Positions 43,297 through 53,209 are shown, numbered from the stretch's first letter. The stretch is 53,475 bases of DNA from Clostridium sp. (GCA_022773025.1 JALEZF010000015.1:1-53475); one strand, 5' to 3'. Notes: generated by a model from the sequence alone, not told the origin. Program-made: numbers and translations.

Positions 43297-44229
43297 TTAA
43301 TCCCTAAGTTCCTTTCCTGTTATCTCTAAAAACACATCATTTAATGTAGGTGGCTCTGAATACACCTTTCCTATATGCATATTCTTATCTTTTAAATAAT
43401 CTATCAAATTAACCAAATTATTCTTACCCTTACTTGATTTTGCTACAAGATAATTATCTTTGTACTCAGCATAAACTATATGTGGAAGATTCCTAACTCC
43501 ATCTAAAATCTCCTTGTCTATTTTAAATACCTCCACTGTAATCTTTTCTCCACAATTTATCATTGCCTTTAACTCTTCATTAGTTCCCGTGGCTATGATC
43601 TTACCCTTGTCCATAATCGAAATTCTTGTACAAATCTGTTCAACTTCCTCCATATAATGTGATGTGTATACAATTGTAGCGCCTTCTTTGTTAAGTTTTT
43701 GTATTCTATCTAGTATTTTATTTCTGCTTTGAGGGTCTACTGCAACTGTAGGTTCATCCAAAATAATAAGCTTTGGCTTATGAGCAATACCGCAGGCAAT
43801 ATTTAATCTTCTAAGTAGCCCTCCACTTAGTTTCCTTGGATAAAACTTTTTAAAATCAGAAAGTTCAACAAACTCTATAGCTTCCTCTACAAGTTTTCTA
43901 CGAAGCTTCTTGTCTGACACATACAGTCCACAAAAATAATCAATGTTCTCATAAACTGTAAGCTCTTCAAACACGGCTACATTTTGCATTATTACACCTA
44001 TATTTCTTTTTATATCATAGGAATCTGGCTTCATAGCTTTTCCATAAACCTCTATAGTTCCCTTATCATATTTTAATAAAGATAAAATACAGTTAATCGC
44101 TGTAGTCTTTCCTGAGCCATTGGGACCTAAAAGCCCAAATATCTCTCCTTCACTAATCTCTAAGTTTAAATGGTCAAGAGCCAACAAGTCATCATATCTT
44201 TTAACTAAATTTTTAACCTTTATAACCAT
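43297..44229 (-). CDS. ABC exporter ATPase
   Basis: About 310 aa. Walker A GPNGSGKTT near 36, signature LSGGLLRRLNIA, Walker B LIILDEPTVAVDP, H-loop TSHYMEE, and a C-terminal domain of ~70 residues typical of DrrA/NatA-like ATPases. ATG 44229 with GGAG 8 nt before it is used; an upstream in-frame ATG at 44313 is not preceded by an SD. First gene of the three-gene exporter, divergent from a two-component system. Confidence 0.92.
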   Translation of the reverse strand: MVIKVKNLVKRYDDLLALDHLNLEISEGEIFGLLGPNGSGKTTAINCILSLLKYDKGTIEVYGKAMKPDSYDIKRNIGVIMQNVAVFEELTVYENIDYFCGLYVSDKKLRRKLVEEAIEFVELSDFKKFYPRKLSGGLLRRLNIACGIAHKPKLIILDEPTVAVDPQSRNKILDRIQKLNKEGATIVYTSHYMEEVEQICTRISIMDKGKIIATGTNEELKAMINCGEKITVEVFKIDKEILDGVRNLPHIVYAEYKDNYLVAKSSKGKNNLVNLIDYLKDKNMHIGKVYSEPPTLNDVFLEITGKELRD

Positions 44230-44413
44230 ATCATTCACTCCAATCCTATCTCTCAATCTCCATACTCTAATTGTACTAAACCTCAACATAATTAATAAGT
44301 GATAAAGCTCCAAAGCTATTATGACAAATATAATAATATTATTGTTACATGGGGCTCTAAAATGATAAACTATTATATATAATTACTTTTTTAGGATAAA
44401 GGTTGATTGATTT

Positions 44414-45472
44414 ATGAATATTTTAATAGATAAACTAATTATTTTTATTGTTTGTTCCTCTCTCTATATATCAAACACAAATAACAAATACATGGTGGTA
44501 CCAATACTTATAGTTCTATTTTTGTCCTCCATATCAAGTTATAAAGAAAATGAAAAAACTGTCTTTTCAGTATTTGTTATTTTCTTATCTCTTTGCTTTT
44601 GGAATTGGGATTTCATATTCTTTATTCCACTCATATGCTATGATCTATTTTTTATCAGATTAAAATGGCTTTGGCTGATCTATCTATTGCCTCTTTTAGT
44701 AAACTTTCATATAATACCTAGCTTTTCAATGGTTTCCCTTGCTGCTTATATTTTCTTATGCTACATTCTAAAATATCGAACTATCACCTTAGAAAATATA
44801 AAGAAAAACTACTATAATGCCAGTGATAAAGCTAAGGAGCTCTCTATTCAGTTCAAAAGTAAAAATAGAGAACTATTAGAAAAGCAAGATTACGAAGTAA
44901 ATCTAGCCACTTTACGTGAACGTAATAGAATTGCAAGGGATATTCATGATAACGTAGGACATCTTCTTTCAAGATGTATACTACAAATTGGTGCTCTTCT
45001 TGCCATAAATAAAGATGCAAATATCAATAGTAATCTTTCTCTTATAAAAGACACCCTTTCTGAAGCAATGAATAGTATACGTAGCAGCGTTCATGATTTA
45101 CACAAGGAAGCCATTGATCTTGAAATTGAAATTCAAAAGCTAGTAGATAACTTTAATTTTTGTTCCGTTAAATTAGATTATGATATAGAATCTCCACCTG
45201 AAAGAAATATAAAGTATTCCTTTATCACAATAACTAAGGAGGCGTTATCAAATATTATCAAACATTCCAATGCCACAGAGGTTCTAATCTCAATTAGAGA
45301 ACCTCCTGCTTTATATCAGTTAGTCATAAAGGATAATGGATTCAATATTAGCTATGATAGTGAAAATGGTATTGGAATTAAAAATATACGAGATAGAGTG
45401 ACCTCTCTAGGTGGCAATATTAATATCAACAGTGATAATGGATTTAGAATCTTCATTTCGATTCCAAAATAA
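44414..45472 (+). CDS. Sensor histidine kinase, HisKA_3 (LiaS/DesK/NarX-like)
   Basis: 352 aa. Four or five N-terminal membrane helices without a large sensor domain ('intramembrane-sensing' type). The dimerisation helix has RDIHDNVGH with phospho-acceptor H178. The HATPase_c domain shows N-box TKEALSNIIKHSNAT, VIKDNG and GIGIKNIRDRV. It pairs with the LuxR-type regulator 21 bp downstream. Kinases of this type often sense membrane or cell-wall stress and are divergent from the transporter they control, as here. Confidence 0.92.
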   Translation: MNILIDKLIIFIVCSSLYISNTNNKYMVVPILIVLFLSSISSYKENEKTVFSVFVIFLSLCFWNWDFIFFIPLICYDLFFIRLKWLWLIYLLPLLVNFHIIPSFSMVSLAAYIFLCYILKYRTITLENIKKNYYNASDKAKELSIQFKSKNRELLEKQDYEVNLATLRERNRIARDIHDNVGHLLSRCILQIGALLAINKDANINSNLSLIKDTLSEAMNSIRSSVHDLHKEAIDLEIEIQKLVDNFNFCSVKLDYDIESPPERNIKYSFITITKEALSNIIKHSNATEVLISIREPPALYQLVIKDNGFNISYDSENGIGIKNIRDRVTSLGGNININSDNGFRIFISIPK

Positions 45473-45493
45473 TTAGAAAGGATTAGATAAAAT

Positions 45494-46114
45494 ATGCGTG
45501 TATTGTTAATAGATGATGATAAACTTGTATGTGTTTCCCTTAAAACTATTTTAGAGGTTGAGAGCGATGTGGAAATTATTGGAACTGGAAATAGTGGCAA
45601 AGAAGCCATTGAACTTTTTCAAAGTTTAAAGCCCGATATTCTTTTAATGGATATAAGAATGGATGGAATGACAGGACTTGAAGCAGCAGAAACTATTTTA
45701 AACAAGGATAACAATGCTAAAATATTATTCTTAACTACTTTTTCAGATGATGACTATATAGTTAAAGCTTTAAAAATTGGAGCTAAAGGCTATATAATAA
45801 AACAAAACTTTGAATGTATAGTTCCTTCTTTAAGAGCTGTCTATAGTGGACAAAGAGTATTTGGTGATGATATTATCTCTAAAATCCCATCTCTAATCAA
45901 TAATACTAAGAAAATAGATTTTTTTAGTTTTGGAATCACTCAAAAGGAATTTGAGATAATATCCCTTGTAGCAGATGGCCTTAGCAATAAAGAAATAGCC
46001 TCCAACCTATATCTAAGTGAGGGTACTGTAAGAAATACCATTACTATAATTCTTCAAAAGCTAAACCTTAGAGACAGAACTCAACTTGCTATATTTTACT
46101 ATAAAAATATGTAA
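45494..46114 (+). CDS. NarL/LuxR-family response regulator
   Basis: 206 aa. Receiver domain with the acidic pocket DDD (7-9), phosphoacceptor D53 (LLMDIRMDG), and the conserved T/K residues. The C-terminal LuxR HTH is from ~148 (GLSNKEIASNLYLSEGTVRN). It is the partner of the kinase just upstream and the candidate activator of the divergent ABC exporter; the shared ~180-bp intergenic region (44230-44413) is where it should bind. Confidence 0.92.
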   Translation: MRVLLIDDDKLVCVSLKTILEVESDVEIIGTGNSGKEAIELFQSLKPDILLMDIRMDGMTGLEAAETILNKDNNAKILFLTTFSDDDYIVKALKIGAKGYIIKQNFECIVPSLRAVYSGQRVFGDDIISKIPSLINNTKKIDFFSFGITQKEFEIISLVADGLSNKEIASNLYLSEGTVRNTITIILQKLNLRDRTQLAIFYYKNM

Positions 46115-46118
46115 TTAA

Positions 46119-46143
46119 AAAGGCTACTCAAAAAGAGTAGCTT
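46119..46143 (+). terminator. Short terminator after the response regulator
   Basis: GCTACTC at 46123-46129 pairs with GAGTAGC at 46135-46141. The T tail is short, so a weak terminator. Confidence 0.5.
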
Positions 46144-46200
46144 AACAGACACAAGTAACAATAAATATTACCATGATTAAATTTAAGATTTTAATATGAT

Positions 46201-46232
46201 AAATCCCCGCTGAAAAACTTCAACGGGGATTT
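46201..46232 (-). terminator. Bidirectional terminator before the ECF S component
   Basis: AAATCCCCG at 46201-46209 pairs with CGGGGATTT at 46224-46232, with an inner TGAA/TTCA stem. It follows the minus-strand S-component gene. Confidence 0.75.
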
Positions 46233-46246
46233 ATCAATCACTGTTC

Positions 46247-46834
46247 CTATTCAACAGGCAATAATAAGCCTGATTTTTTCAAAACTGGTCTTACTGCATT
46301 ATAAATAATTACTGCTGCTATTATTGATAGTACTGCATTTACAAATGTGGTTACAGCGCTTAACTTTGCCAATATAGCTGCAGCGCTTTGTGGTTGTCCT
46401 AGTATATATTGCTTATAGAAAAATCCTACTACAGGGTCTGCTACAACATTGAAACCTAAACCTGCAATTGATGCTATAGCACTCCATTTAAATATATATT
46501 TTTTATCATTGCTTTTGCTTATCTTAGCATATTTATGAGCTACAAGTCCCGTTATAATTCCAATACATAGCTTTAAAAAGAAAGTCTTAGGTGCCACTGT
46601 TATATACACAGGGTCCATTATATCCCCTATTGTCATTCCTATTGCACCAGCAACTCCTCCTTGCCATCCTCCAAGTAATAATGCTGCCAAAACACAAAAT
46701 GTATTTCCAAGATGGAATGAAGTGGTGCCTCCTGGAGTTGGAATTTTGATTTGGAAATAAGTGAATACTACAAAGCTTAATGCTGCTAATAATGCACCTT
46801 GAGTTAATTTTTTAAATTTTATTTCTCTGTTCAA
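46247..46834 (-). CDS. ECF transporter S component, substrate unknown
   Basis: 195-aa membrane protein of six helices with the S-component features: basic start, helix ALLAALSFVVFTYFQIKIP, and the GNTFCVLAALLLGGWQGGVA region. Other members import vitamins or related compounds (pyridoxine, pantothenate, riboflavin, thiamine precursors); nothing here fixes the substrate, and there is no biosynthetic gene or riboswitch beside it. The start is TTG at 46834, 9 nt after AGGGGG. A heptamer repeat lies directly upstream. It depends on ECF A/T subunits encoded outside the window, as does the QrtT-like protein. Confidence 0.8.
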   Translation of the reverse strand: MNREIKFKKLTQGALLAALSFVVFTYFQIKIPTPGGTTSFHLGNTFCVLAALLLGGWQGGVAGAIGMTIGDIMDPVYITVAPKTFFLKLCIGIITGLVAHKYAKISKSNDKKYIFKWSAIASIAGLGFNVVADPVVGFFYKQYILGQPQSAAAILAKLSAVTTFVNAVLSIIAAVIIYNAVRPVLKKSGLLLPVE

Positions 46835-46850
46835 AATACTTGTCCCCCTG

Positions 46851-46898
46851 TTAATCTTAAATCTTAAATCTTAAATCTTAATTCTTAAATCTTAATTC
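46851..46898. repeat. Heptanucleotide tandem repeat TTAAATC in the leader of the ECF S gene
   Basis: One 6-nt and six 7-nt units: TTAATC, then three TTAAATC, TTAATTC, TTAAATC and TTAATTC. It lies about 17 nt upstream of the TTG start, just before the SD on the minus strand, so its copy number could change promoter-to-start spacing. Confidence 0.85.
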
Positions 46899-47206
46899 CA
46901 TTTTATAGACGAATTAGCATTAGGTCAATTGTACCCATACAAATCTAAAATCTCTTCTTCATTTTTAACATAAAAATACTTTTAATAACTTTAAAAGGAA
47001 ATTAAAAACTAAAAATGGAAAATATAGTTTATGTAGAAAAATAGATAAAAGTTTAGATAAACACTAAAAAAATAAGTTAAACTGAAGTAATGATGAATAT
47101 AGATTTTTACTTGTTCATACATTGGTAGTAATATGTATAGGAAGACTAGTCTTGTTAGCAATTGCTATGTGTATTTTAAAATATAATAGATTAAGGAGTG
47201 TACCCA
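46899..47206. other. Intergenic region before the GNAT gene
   Basis: About 300 bp, AT-rich. It should hold the promoters of the ECF S gene (minus) and the GNAT gene (plus). I see no clear regulatory site besides the heptamer repeat at its left edge. Confidence 0.45.
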
Positions 47207-47713
47207 GTGGAAACGATTAGTATTCAGCTAAGTCAAGAGGTATATAGATCTGATGCAGAAAAAATGGCCAACTGGCTTAGCGATGAAGAAATAATTAAGA
47301 ATTTAAACGAGGATGCTAACGCGAAATCTAACCTAATCAATATTGTAAATAGAATAGATATGCCTATACTTACTCATTTGTTCAATAATAACTGTAGATT
47401 CTTCACTATAAAGAACACTTATGAAACAGTAGGTTTTTTAAGATTAGTGCCTAAGAATAATGGAATTGAACTTGTAATTGCAGTTGGAGAAAAGGACCTT
47501 TGGGGAAGAGGTATAGGACATGATGCTGTAGTGGAAGCTTTAAAAAAAGCTTTTTTTGACATGCGTACAGATAAGGTTGTGGCAAAGATTAAAAAGACAA
47601 ATAATAGATCTAGAAATCTTTTTAAAGGAATAGGTTTCAAGGAAGTTAAAGAACTAGAAAGAGAAATCGAATATCAAATGACTAAAGAAATTTTCTTTAA
47701 GATAGCCTGTTAA
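47207..47713 (+). CDS. GNAT-family N-acetyltransferase (RimJ/RimL-like)
   Basis: About 168 aa. The acetyl-CoA pyrophosphate loop is in GEKDLWGRGIGHDAV near residue 98; the C-terminal part (NNRSRNLFKGIGFKEVKE) is the typical RimJ-like end. It transfers an acetyl group to an amine of an unidentified substrate. AAGGAG ends directly before an in-frame GTG at 47198, which would overlap it, so I use GTG 47207 (8-nt spacing). Alone in its operon. Confidence 0.85.
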   Translation: METISIQLSQEVYRSDAEKMANWLSDEEIIKNLNEDANAKSNLINIVNRIDMPILTHLFNNNCRFFTIKNTYETVGFLRLVPKNNGIELVIAVGEKDLWGRGIGHDAVVEALKKAFFDMRTDKVVAKIKKTNNRSRNLFKGIGFKEVKELEREIEYQMTKEIFFKIAC

Positions 47714-47823
47714 AATGGCTTCTATAGCTATTAGTTTTATTAAAAGTAAATATAAAAAATCATTGCATTTATTTTGTAATGATGTTATTCTATATAAGCA
47801 GTTGGTACGCAAGTGCTGATTAC

Positions 47824-47870
47824 GTAGAGCCTAGTTTGTCTTTCGCCGGATTTCTAGGCTCTACTTTTTT
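47824..47870 (+). terminator. Terminator of the GNAT gene
   Basis: GTAGAGCCTAG at 47824-47834 pairs perfectly with CTAGGCTCTAC at 47854-47864, then TTTTTT. The 19-nt loop is long. Confidence 0.85.
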
Positions 47871-47892
47871 ATTCTTTATTTCTAAATTAATC

Positions 47893-49251
47893 TTATATCT
47901 CGTGTATGTCGATTATTTCATGTATCACTTCAACCTCTTCTGAAAAAAGACCTCTATCTAAATATTCTGCCTCTCCGATTTGGTTATCATAAGGATCAAT
48001 TCTGAAAAATTTCTTCTCTGGCATTAAATCCTGCTGAAAATCTGAGTTTGCAACCATTCTGAAAGGGTCAAGATTTCCAAAATAGAAGTTCCATTTTTTC
48101 ATATTTCCTGTTCTATGTCCACTTCCACCAAATGATGGATCTGCAAATAGCCAACCATAAGGTGCAACATAGAATTCTGCCCAATCGTGACATCCAATAT
48201 GGGTCGGATTGACATAAAGTCCAGATTGCCATCTTGCAGGTATCTTTTCAATTCTGCAAAGTGTTATAAACAAAAGTGCCATAACTCCACAGTCACCTTT
48301 TAGATTGTATGCTGCATATTCTGGTATATTAACTATAGATGCATACTCTCTCATGAAAGAATATTGAACATTTTGCGTAACGTAATCATATATTTTTCTT
48401 GCTTTAAGTAAAGGATTTTTTTCATCTCCAACAATTTCATGAGCTAAATTCACTAAATATGGTGTAAATCTAATATGAGGCATCATTTCCTCTGTATAAA
48501 ACTCTGGTTGCTCTTCTAAAACTTTACTGGCATCTGGTACATTGTATTTAATATGATTTTCATAGGAATACTCCACCGTGAATACTTCTTCTCCTTCAAC
48601 CTGCTTTTCAAAATAAGCAGTTCTTTGCATATAATTCTCTGGTGATATAAATTTTGCTTCTGGTGAAGTACTTATGATTTTTATGTTTTTTATTTGCTGA
48701 GCTTCTTTTGGAATTGGAAGGTGTACTCTTATGGTTTCCCCCTTCTTTATAGCTTCTTCTTTAAGCTTTAATCCAGCTTTTACATGTATTGAATATTTCT
48801 TATCTCCATTTTTGATGATTTCATCAATAGTAGCATTAAGCACATCGGTCCTGCCAGTTTCCTTGTCCTCATGTTTTTCAAGAAGCCTGTCTGATATATT
48901 AGGAACTACCTTTAGAATTGTTTCCAAAAATCCATGATGAAACATGACTTTTCCACCTATATATATCCAATCAGCAAACCTTCCATCCATCATACTTTCA
49001 AGCTCTTCAGCACTAAAATCCTTTAATTTCTTCATAGACATTTCTAATGCTTCATCAAAGGAATAAATATAATCCTTTGTAAGTCTACTTATTCTTCTTT
49101 TCTCATATTGAAGTCTCTCTTTAAGTAGTTCTGGAATATTTCTTTCCATGTAAATATCAATAAGCCTATTTGCAGACTTAAAATCCCCATGAATTACATA
49201 TCTTTCAACATCCTCAGGAAGCCCTAAAACTAGTGATTCTAATGCATACAT
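47893..49251 (-). CDS. Transglutaminase-like cysteine protease-fold protein
   Basis: 452 aa, no clear signal peptide. The transglutaminase core has the catalytic triad visible as C321 (GDCGVMALLF), H355 (CHDWAEFY) and D371 (FADPSFGG). The ~200-residue N-terminal part is helical with an unknown role, and a beta domain (about 180-230) precedes the core, as in other bacterial transglutaminase-like proteins. Members hydrolyse or crosslink peptides; the substrate here is unknown. Monocistronic. Confidence 0.87.
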   Translation of the reverse strand: MYALESLVLGLPEDVERYVIHGDFKSANRLIDIYMERNIPELLKERLQYEKRRISRLTKDYIYSFDEALEMSMKKLKDFSAEELESMMDGRFADWIYIGGKVMFHHGFLETILKVVPNISDRLLEKHEDKETGRTDVLNATIDEIIKNGDKKYSIHVKAGLKLKEEAIKKGETIRVHLPIPKEAQQIKNIKIISTSPEAKFISPENYMQRTAYFEKQVEGEEVFTVEYSYENHIKYNVPDASKVLEEQPEFYTEEMMPHIRFTPYLVNLAHEIVGDEKNPLLKARKIYDYVTQNVQYSFMREYASIVNIPEYAAYNLKGDCGVMALLFITLCRIEKIPARWQSGLYVNPTHIGCHDWAEFYVAPYGWLFADPSFGGSGHRTGNMKKWNFYFGNLDPFRMVANSDFQQDLMPEKKFFRIDPYDNQIGEAEYLDRGLFSEEVEVIHEIIDIHEI

Positions 49252-49346
49252 ATTATCTTTCCCCCTATACGTAATTACTTTATAATGTCTTTTATTTTAA
49301 TACTCCATAAATTAAGAGTTATATACATTATAGCATAATTTAATTT

Positions 49347-50993
49347 TTACATTCTTTTTTTCAAGGCTATTCTTCGCCATAATATAAGATTTAAACAAAT
49401 TAAAATCACTCCATAAATAATAAGTAATGTGATTCTCTCGCCTAAAATATTATGAATAAAAGCTCCTGCACCTATTATACAAAGTGAAATTATCATAGTT
49501 ATCACATTTGAGCTATTATCTCCAGCATTGAATTCTTCCGTAAAAGGCAGAGAAAAATTGCTTACAATATGCAAAGAAGGTATAATCAACGCTATAAATA
49601 TCAGTGCAATTGCCAAATGAATTATAACCTTTGCTTTAAAGCAGAATATGAATATGATACTTTCAAACAAATAAATCGGTAATAATATATTAAATAAAAA
49701 CGCTTTATAACTTCCTCTGTAAATCTCACCTTCATCACTTAGTGGTGTTGTCTTAAATATCCACGCTGCTTTATAACATTGAGAATATTGTAGCATTGTC
49801 ATAACAGTAGATATCATAAACGCAAAAAAGTATATGTTTAGATAATTCTTAGAGTTTGTTAATGTGTTTTGCCATTCTATGAAACTATTAAATTTATTGT
49901 CATTTGAAAATATAAATATAAAAAGTATTGGGAAAACTATTGTAAAACCTAAGCTAGGATAAACCTTCAGCTTAAACTCCCGTTCTTTTTTCATGATTGA
50001 CGCAGCTAAAGTATAATAAGCCTTTTCTGTAGTACTTCTGCAAAATTTCTTTCCTATCTTAAAAAATATACCCTTTCTCTTTTCTTTTTCCTTTGAATCA
50101 TTGTTATTCAATTTAGATAAATATAGTTCAAAATTATTACTTTGTTTAACATAAAAGATTATAGAGATCAAGGGAAGCAAAATAGCAATTACTGTTAAGG
50201 TTATATTAATTGATGATGGCCTCCCCCCTTCAACTAAATGCATTGGCGCCGCAAACCACATCGGTGGAAAAATCAAATTCCACAGTTTTTCTGTATAAGT
50301 CATATTGAAACCTACAAAGCTAAAAACTCTTCCCAAAAACTGATATCCTACAGCCATAACTATTGTAAGCATTATCTGAACAAAGTTTATAATATCTTTT
50401 ACTTTTTCGCCATTAAAGAATTTTAATATTATAAAATACAAAAGTGCAGTTATCACAATCATAAAAATATCAACTACAAATATCTCTATTAAAAATAAAA
50501 CACCTGTAAGTATTCCTGATTTAAAAGAACCTATTATAGCTAGCCATCCTAGTGATAATGAAATTAAAAATACATAGTAACAAATGTGAGTTACCTTTGC
50601 TGCATTAATAGTTATGCTATCCACTCCTCGTGTGGATATAAGATTCTTATCTCGTACATCTAATAAAACTGAAGAGAAATCCGATATGAATACAGTCAAA
50701 ATTAGAAACATAAACATGGAAAAAACCATAGTATAAACATACATTTTATTTATAGGCAAAAATGTAAACATCCCAATAAACAATCCCATAATGCCATAAA
50801 ACAGCAGGCTCTTCATAAACTTATTTTTCCCTTTATCTTCATTCCTGTTATCATTCATGATTGTAGGAACTCTTCTTTCATCCATGGTGAGCTTCACCTT
50901 TAGTATTAGCCTCATCGTTCCGTAATCAACCCCGAACTTCCTATATACACTTTGAAATTTATCTAAAAATTTTAGAAACTTAAAATCATTCAT
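49347..50993 (-). CDS. ABC exporter membrane protein (large permease)
   Basis: 548 aa with about 12 membrane helices in clusters near 65-110, 130-215, 265-290, 350-400 and 425-545. It has an N-terminal cytoplasmic part (MNDFKFLKFLDKFQSVYRKF) and no long extracellular domain. This is a single-chain ABC-2-like permease; I do not recognise a named family. It follows its ATPase by 2 bp. Substrate unknown, perhaps a lipid or antibiotic. Confidence 0.8.
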   Translation of the reverse strand: MNDFKFLKFLDKFQSVYRKFGVDYGTMRLILKVKLTMDERRVPTIMNDNRNEDKGKNKFMKSLLFYGIMGLFIGMFTFLPINKMYVYTMVFSMFMFLILTVFISDFSSVLLDVRDKNLISTRGVDSITINAAKVTHICYYVFLISLSLGWLAIIGSFKSGILTGVLFLIEIFVVDIFMIVITALLYFIILKFFNGEKVKDIINFVQIMLTIVMAVGYQFLGRVFSFVGFNMTYTEKLWNLIFPPMWFAAPMHLVEGGRPSSINITLTVIAILLPLISIIFYVKQSNNFELYLSKLNNNDSKEKEKRKGIFFKIGKKFCRSTTEKAYYTLAASIMKKEREFKLKVYPSLGFTIVFPILFIFIFSNDNKFNSFIEWQNTLTNSKNYLNIYFFAFMISTVMTMLQYSQCYKAAWIFKTTPLSDEGEIYRGSYKAFLFNILLPIYLFESIIFIFCFKAKVIIHLAIALIFIALIIPSLHIVSNFSLPFTEEFNAGDNSSNVITMIISLCIIGAGAFIHNILGERITLLIIYGVILICLNLILWRRIALKKRM

Positions 50994-50995
50994 AA

Positions 50996-51775
50996 TTACA
51001 CCTCATTTATAATTGATGTCATAGTCTCTGCAATCTCTTTATGATTTTTAAAGCCTGTTAATTCATTAAATATCTCTTCTAGTGAATCCTCCCTGCAATT
51101 TTCTTGAAGCTCATGAAAGCTACCATCAGCTACTATAACACCATCATTAATCAAAACAATCCTATGACTTATCTTTTCAACCACATCCATAATGTGAGAT
51201 GAATAAAATATCGTTTTACCTTGAGATGCCAGAGATGCAAGTAGTTCCTTTACTATCATCACGCTATTTGCATCCAGCCCGCTTAAAGGCTCGTCTAAAA
51301 ATAAGATGTCTGGATTATGAATAAGGCTAGATATCAATACAATCTTTTGTTTCATTCCCTTTGATAAGGCCGATAGTCTTGTATTCATACAATCTTCAAT
51401 ACCTAGTAAAGACATCATCCCCTGAGCTTTGTTTAACGAAACCTCCTCATTTAGTCCGTATAATTCACCTACAAAAGTCAGATATTCCTTTGCTGTTAAA
51501 CTCTCATAAAGCTCTGCTATTTCTGGAACATACCCTATTCTCTTTTTATATTCCATACCACTACTTCTTATGTCTTCCCCAAAGATAAATACCTCTCCTG
51601 CACTTGCCTCTATAAGCCCCAAAATAATTTTCACTGTGGTACTTTTGCCTGCTCCGTTTGGTCCAATATAGCCTATTATTTCACCTTTATTTACTTTTAA
51701 ATCTATACCACGTAATACTTCCTTACTGCCAAAATTCTTCTTCAAGTTTTTTATTTCAAGTATTGTACCATCCAT
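50996..51775 (-). CDS. ABC exporter ATPase
   Basis: 259 aa. Walker A GPNGAGKST near 40, signature LSKGMKQKIVL (a common LS.GM variant), Walker B DILFLDEPLSGLD and H-loop SSHIMDV. GGAGGGGA precedes the ATG. First gene of a two-gene exporter with the permease at 49347. Confidence 0.92.
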   Translation of the reverse strand: MDGTILEIKNLKKNFGSKEVLRGIDLKVNKGEIIGYIGPNGAGKSTTVKIILGLIEASAGEVFIFGEDIRSSGMEYKKRIGYVPEIAELYESLTAKEYLTFVGELYGLNEEVSLNKAQGMMSLLGIEDCMNTRLSALSKGMKQKIVLISSLIHNPDILFLDEPLSGLDANSVMIVKELLASLASQGKTIFYSSHIMDVVEKISHRIVLINDGVIVADGSFHELQENCREDSLEEIFNELTGFKNHKEIAETMTSIINEV

Positions 51776-52024
51776 TAAAATCCCCTCCCAAATTTTTACG
51801 CTTTTAAATTAAATATATTTTACCATATAATATCATTTATTCCTATGTACCATATTAAAACTTATATTATATAGATTTATGTAAGGTTTTTTCCATATCG
51901 ATTAGTCAAATTTTTACGAGGTTAATATGTTTTTACCTCATTGACACAAATTTTTTATTATGTTAATTTTTAATTATAATAAGGCACGTTAAAATATCAT
52001 TTAGAATAAATAGGAGAAATAAGT

Positions 52025-53134
52025 ATGACAAAAAATATAACTTGTAAAGAAGCTCAAAAAGCATTAGAGTCTTCCGGATATAACATAGAAAAAATAGTTC
52101 AAATTAATGAAGGCTCAAACCATTATGTATTTTTAATCACTTTAGATAATAATAAAAAGGCAATTTGCAAATTTGCTAAGGTCCGTAAAACTGAGGAAAA
52201 TATAGGAGAAGCTAACAGAGATACTTTATTTAATGGTATTCTTTCTCTTGAAAGAGAAGCTTACCTTTTTTCTATGATAGGTGAAAAGGCCAAGGTCCCA
52301 ACACCAGAAGTATATGGTATTCATCCTTCTGAATATGGAACATTTATTTTGCTAGAATGTATGACTGGAATATCTCATAAACAGTATATGGCAGATAGCG
52401 GTTATTCTAAAGATGCATTCCTAAAGAGCATGGAATACCTTGGAGCTGATTTTGCTAAAATTCAATCCATAACCTTCCCTTCTTTTGGTAACATCATGGA
52501 AAATTCAGTTATCGAACCAGCTGGACTAAAGAATTTTTCTGACCGTTTTGCCTCAGTTATAGAAATGAGAATAGACAGATGCATGCAAAAGTACATGTTT
52601 ACACAAGAAGAACACAAAATAGTGTCAGAATTTTTCAACAAAAAATTAGAGCTATTACGCCCTCAATTTGATATAAATGTATCTTCATCTGCTCTTATTT
52701 TTACGGACATGCATGCTGAAAATTTCTTTGTAAATAATAGTGGACATCCTTCAGGATATTTTGATTTAGAATCAGCTCAAGCGGCTCCTGCTGCTTTAGA
52801 GTTCTATGGATTTAGATTCTTCTTATTCAACTTCTACGATGAGGAATGCTTTAAAGAATCTGAAGCTGCCTTCTTTAAGGGCTATGTAGAGAATGGAGGA
52901 GCCTTTGCACCAAAAACTGCTGAGGATTATGCAGCAATTGACTTCCTTGCTGGCTGCAGACTTCTAGAACTTTCCCAATCTTATTGGGGACATATAGATG
53001 GAATTCGTGACACTTGGGGACAAGAAATGAAGGATTTGTTATTCAAATACATAAATACAGACAAAATCGACTACATGGCAATAGGTGATATATGGAGACA
53101 GCGTGACAAACAACCTCTTCATCCACTTAGTTAA
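52025..53134 (+). CDS. Aminoglycoside phosphotransferase-family kinase-like protein
   Basis: 369 aa. APH/choline-kinase fold: N-lobe with KAICKFAK (Lys for ATP), catalytic loop FTDMHAENFFV (usual HxD..N changed to T-D-M-H-A-E-N) and metal aspartate GYFDLESA. Such proteins phosphorylate small-molecule hydroxyls; resistance is not implied. The variant catalytic loop keeps Asp and Asn. AGGAGAAATAAGT precedes the ATG. Monocistronic. Confidence 0.82.
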   Translation: MTKNITCKEAQKALESSGYNIEKIVQINEGSNHYVFLITLDNNKKAICKFAKVRKTEENIGEANRDTLFNGILSLEREAYLFSMIGEKAKVPTPEVYGIHPSEYGTFILLECMTGISHKQYMADSGYSKDAFLKSMEYLGADFAKIQSITFPSFGNIMENSVIEPAGLKNFSDRFASVIEMRIDRCMQKYMFTQEEHKIVSEFFNKKLELLRPQFDINVSSSALIFTDMHAENFFVNNSGHPSGYFDLESAQAAPAALEFYGFRFFLFNFYDEECFKESEAAFFKGYVENGGAFAPKTAEDYAAIDFLAGCRLLELSQSYWGHIDGIRDTWGQEMKDLLFKYINTDKIDYMAIGDIWRQRDKQPLHPLS

Positions 53135-53150
53135 TTTTACTTCAAATAAC

Positions 53151-53209
53151 AAAATACCTAGTACCACAAATGCCTCCTTAATCTGGACATTTAAGTATCT
53201 AGGTATTTT
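53151..53209 (+). terminator. Terminator after the APH-like gene
   Basis: AAAATACCTAG at 53151-53161 pairs with CTAGGTATTTT at 53199-53209. The 37-nt loop is long; it lies between convergent genes. Confidence 0.65.

Noticed and set aside
46851..46898. Heptamer repeat considered as a CRISPR array
   Set aside because: Units are 7 nt with no spacers and no cas genes nearby; it is a simple tandem repeat.
52025..53134. Aminoglycoside resistance gene
   Set aside because: Only the APH fold is supported; no feature points to antibiotic substrates.
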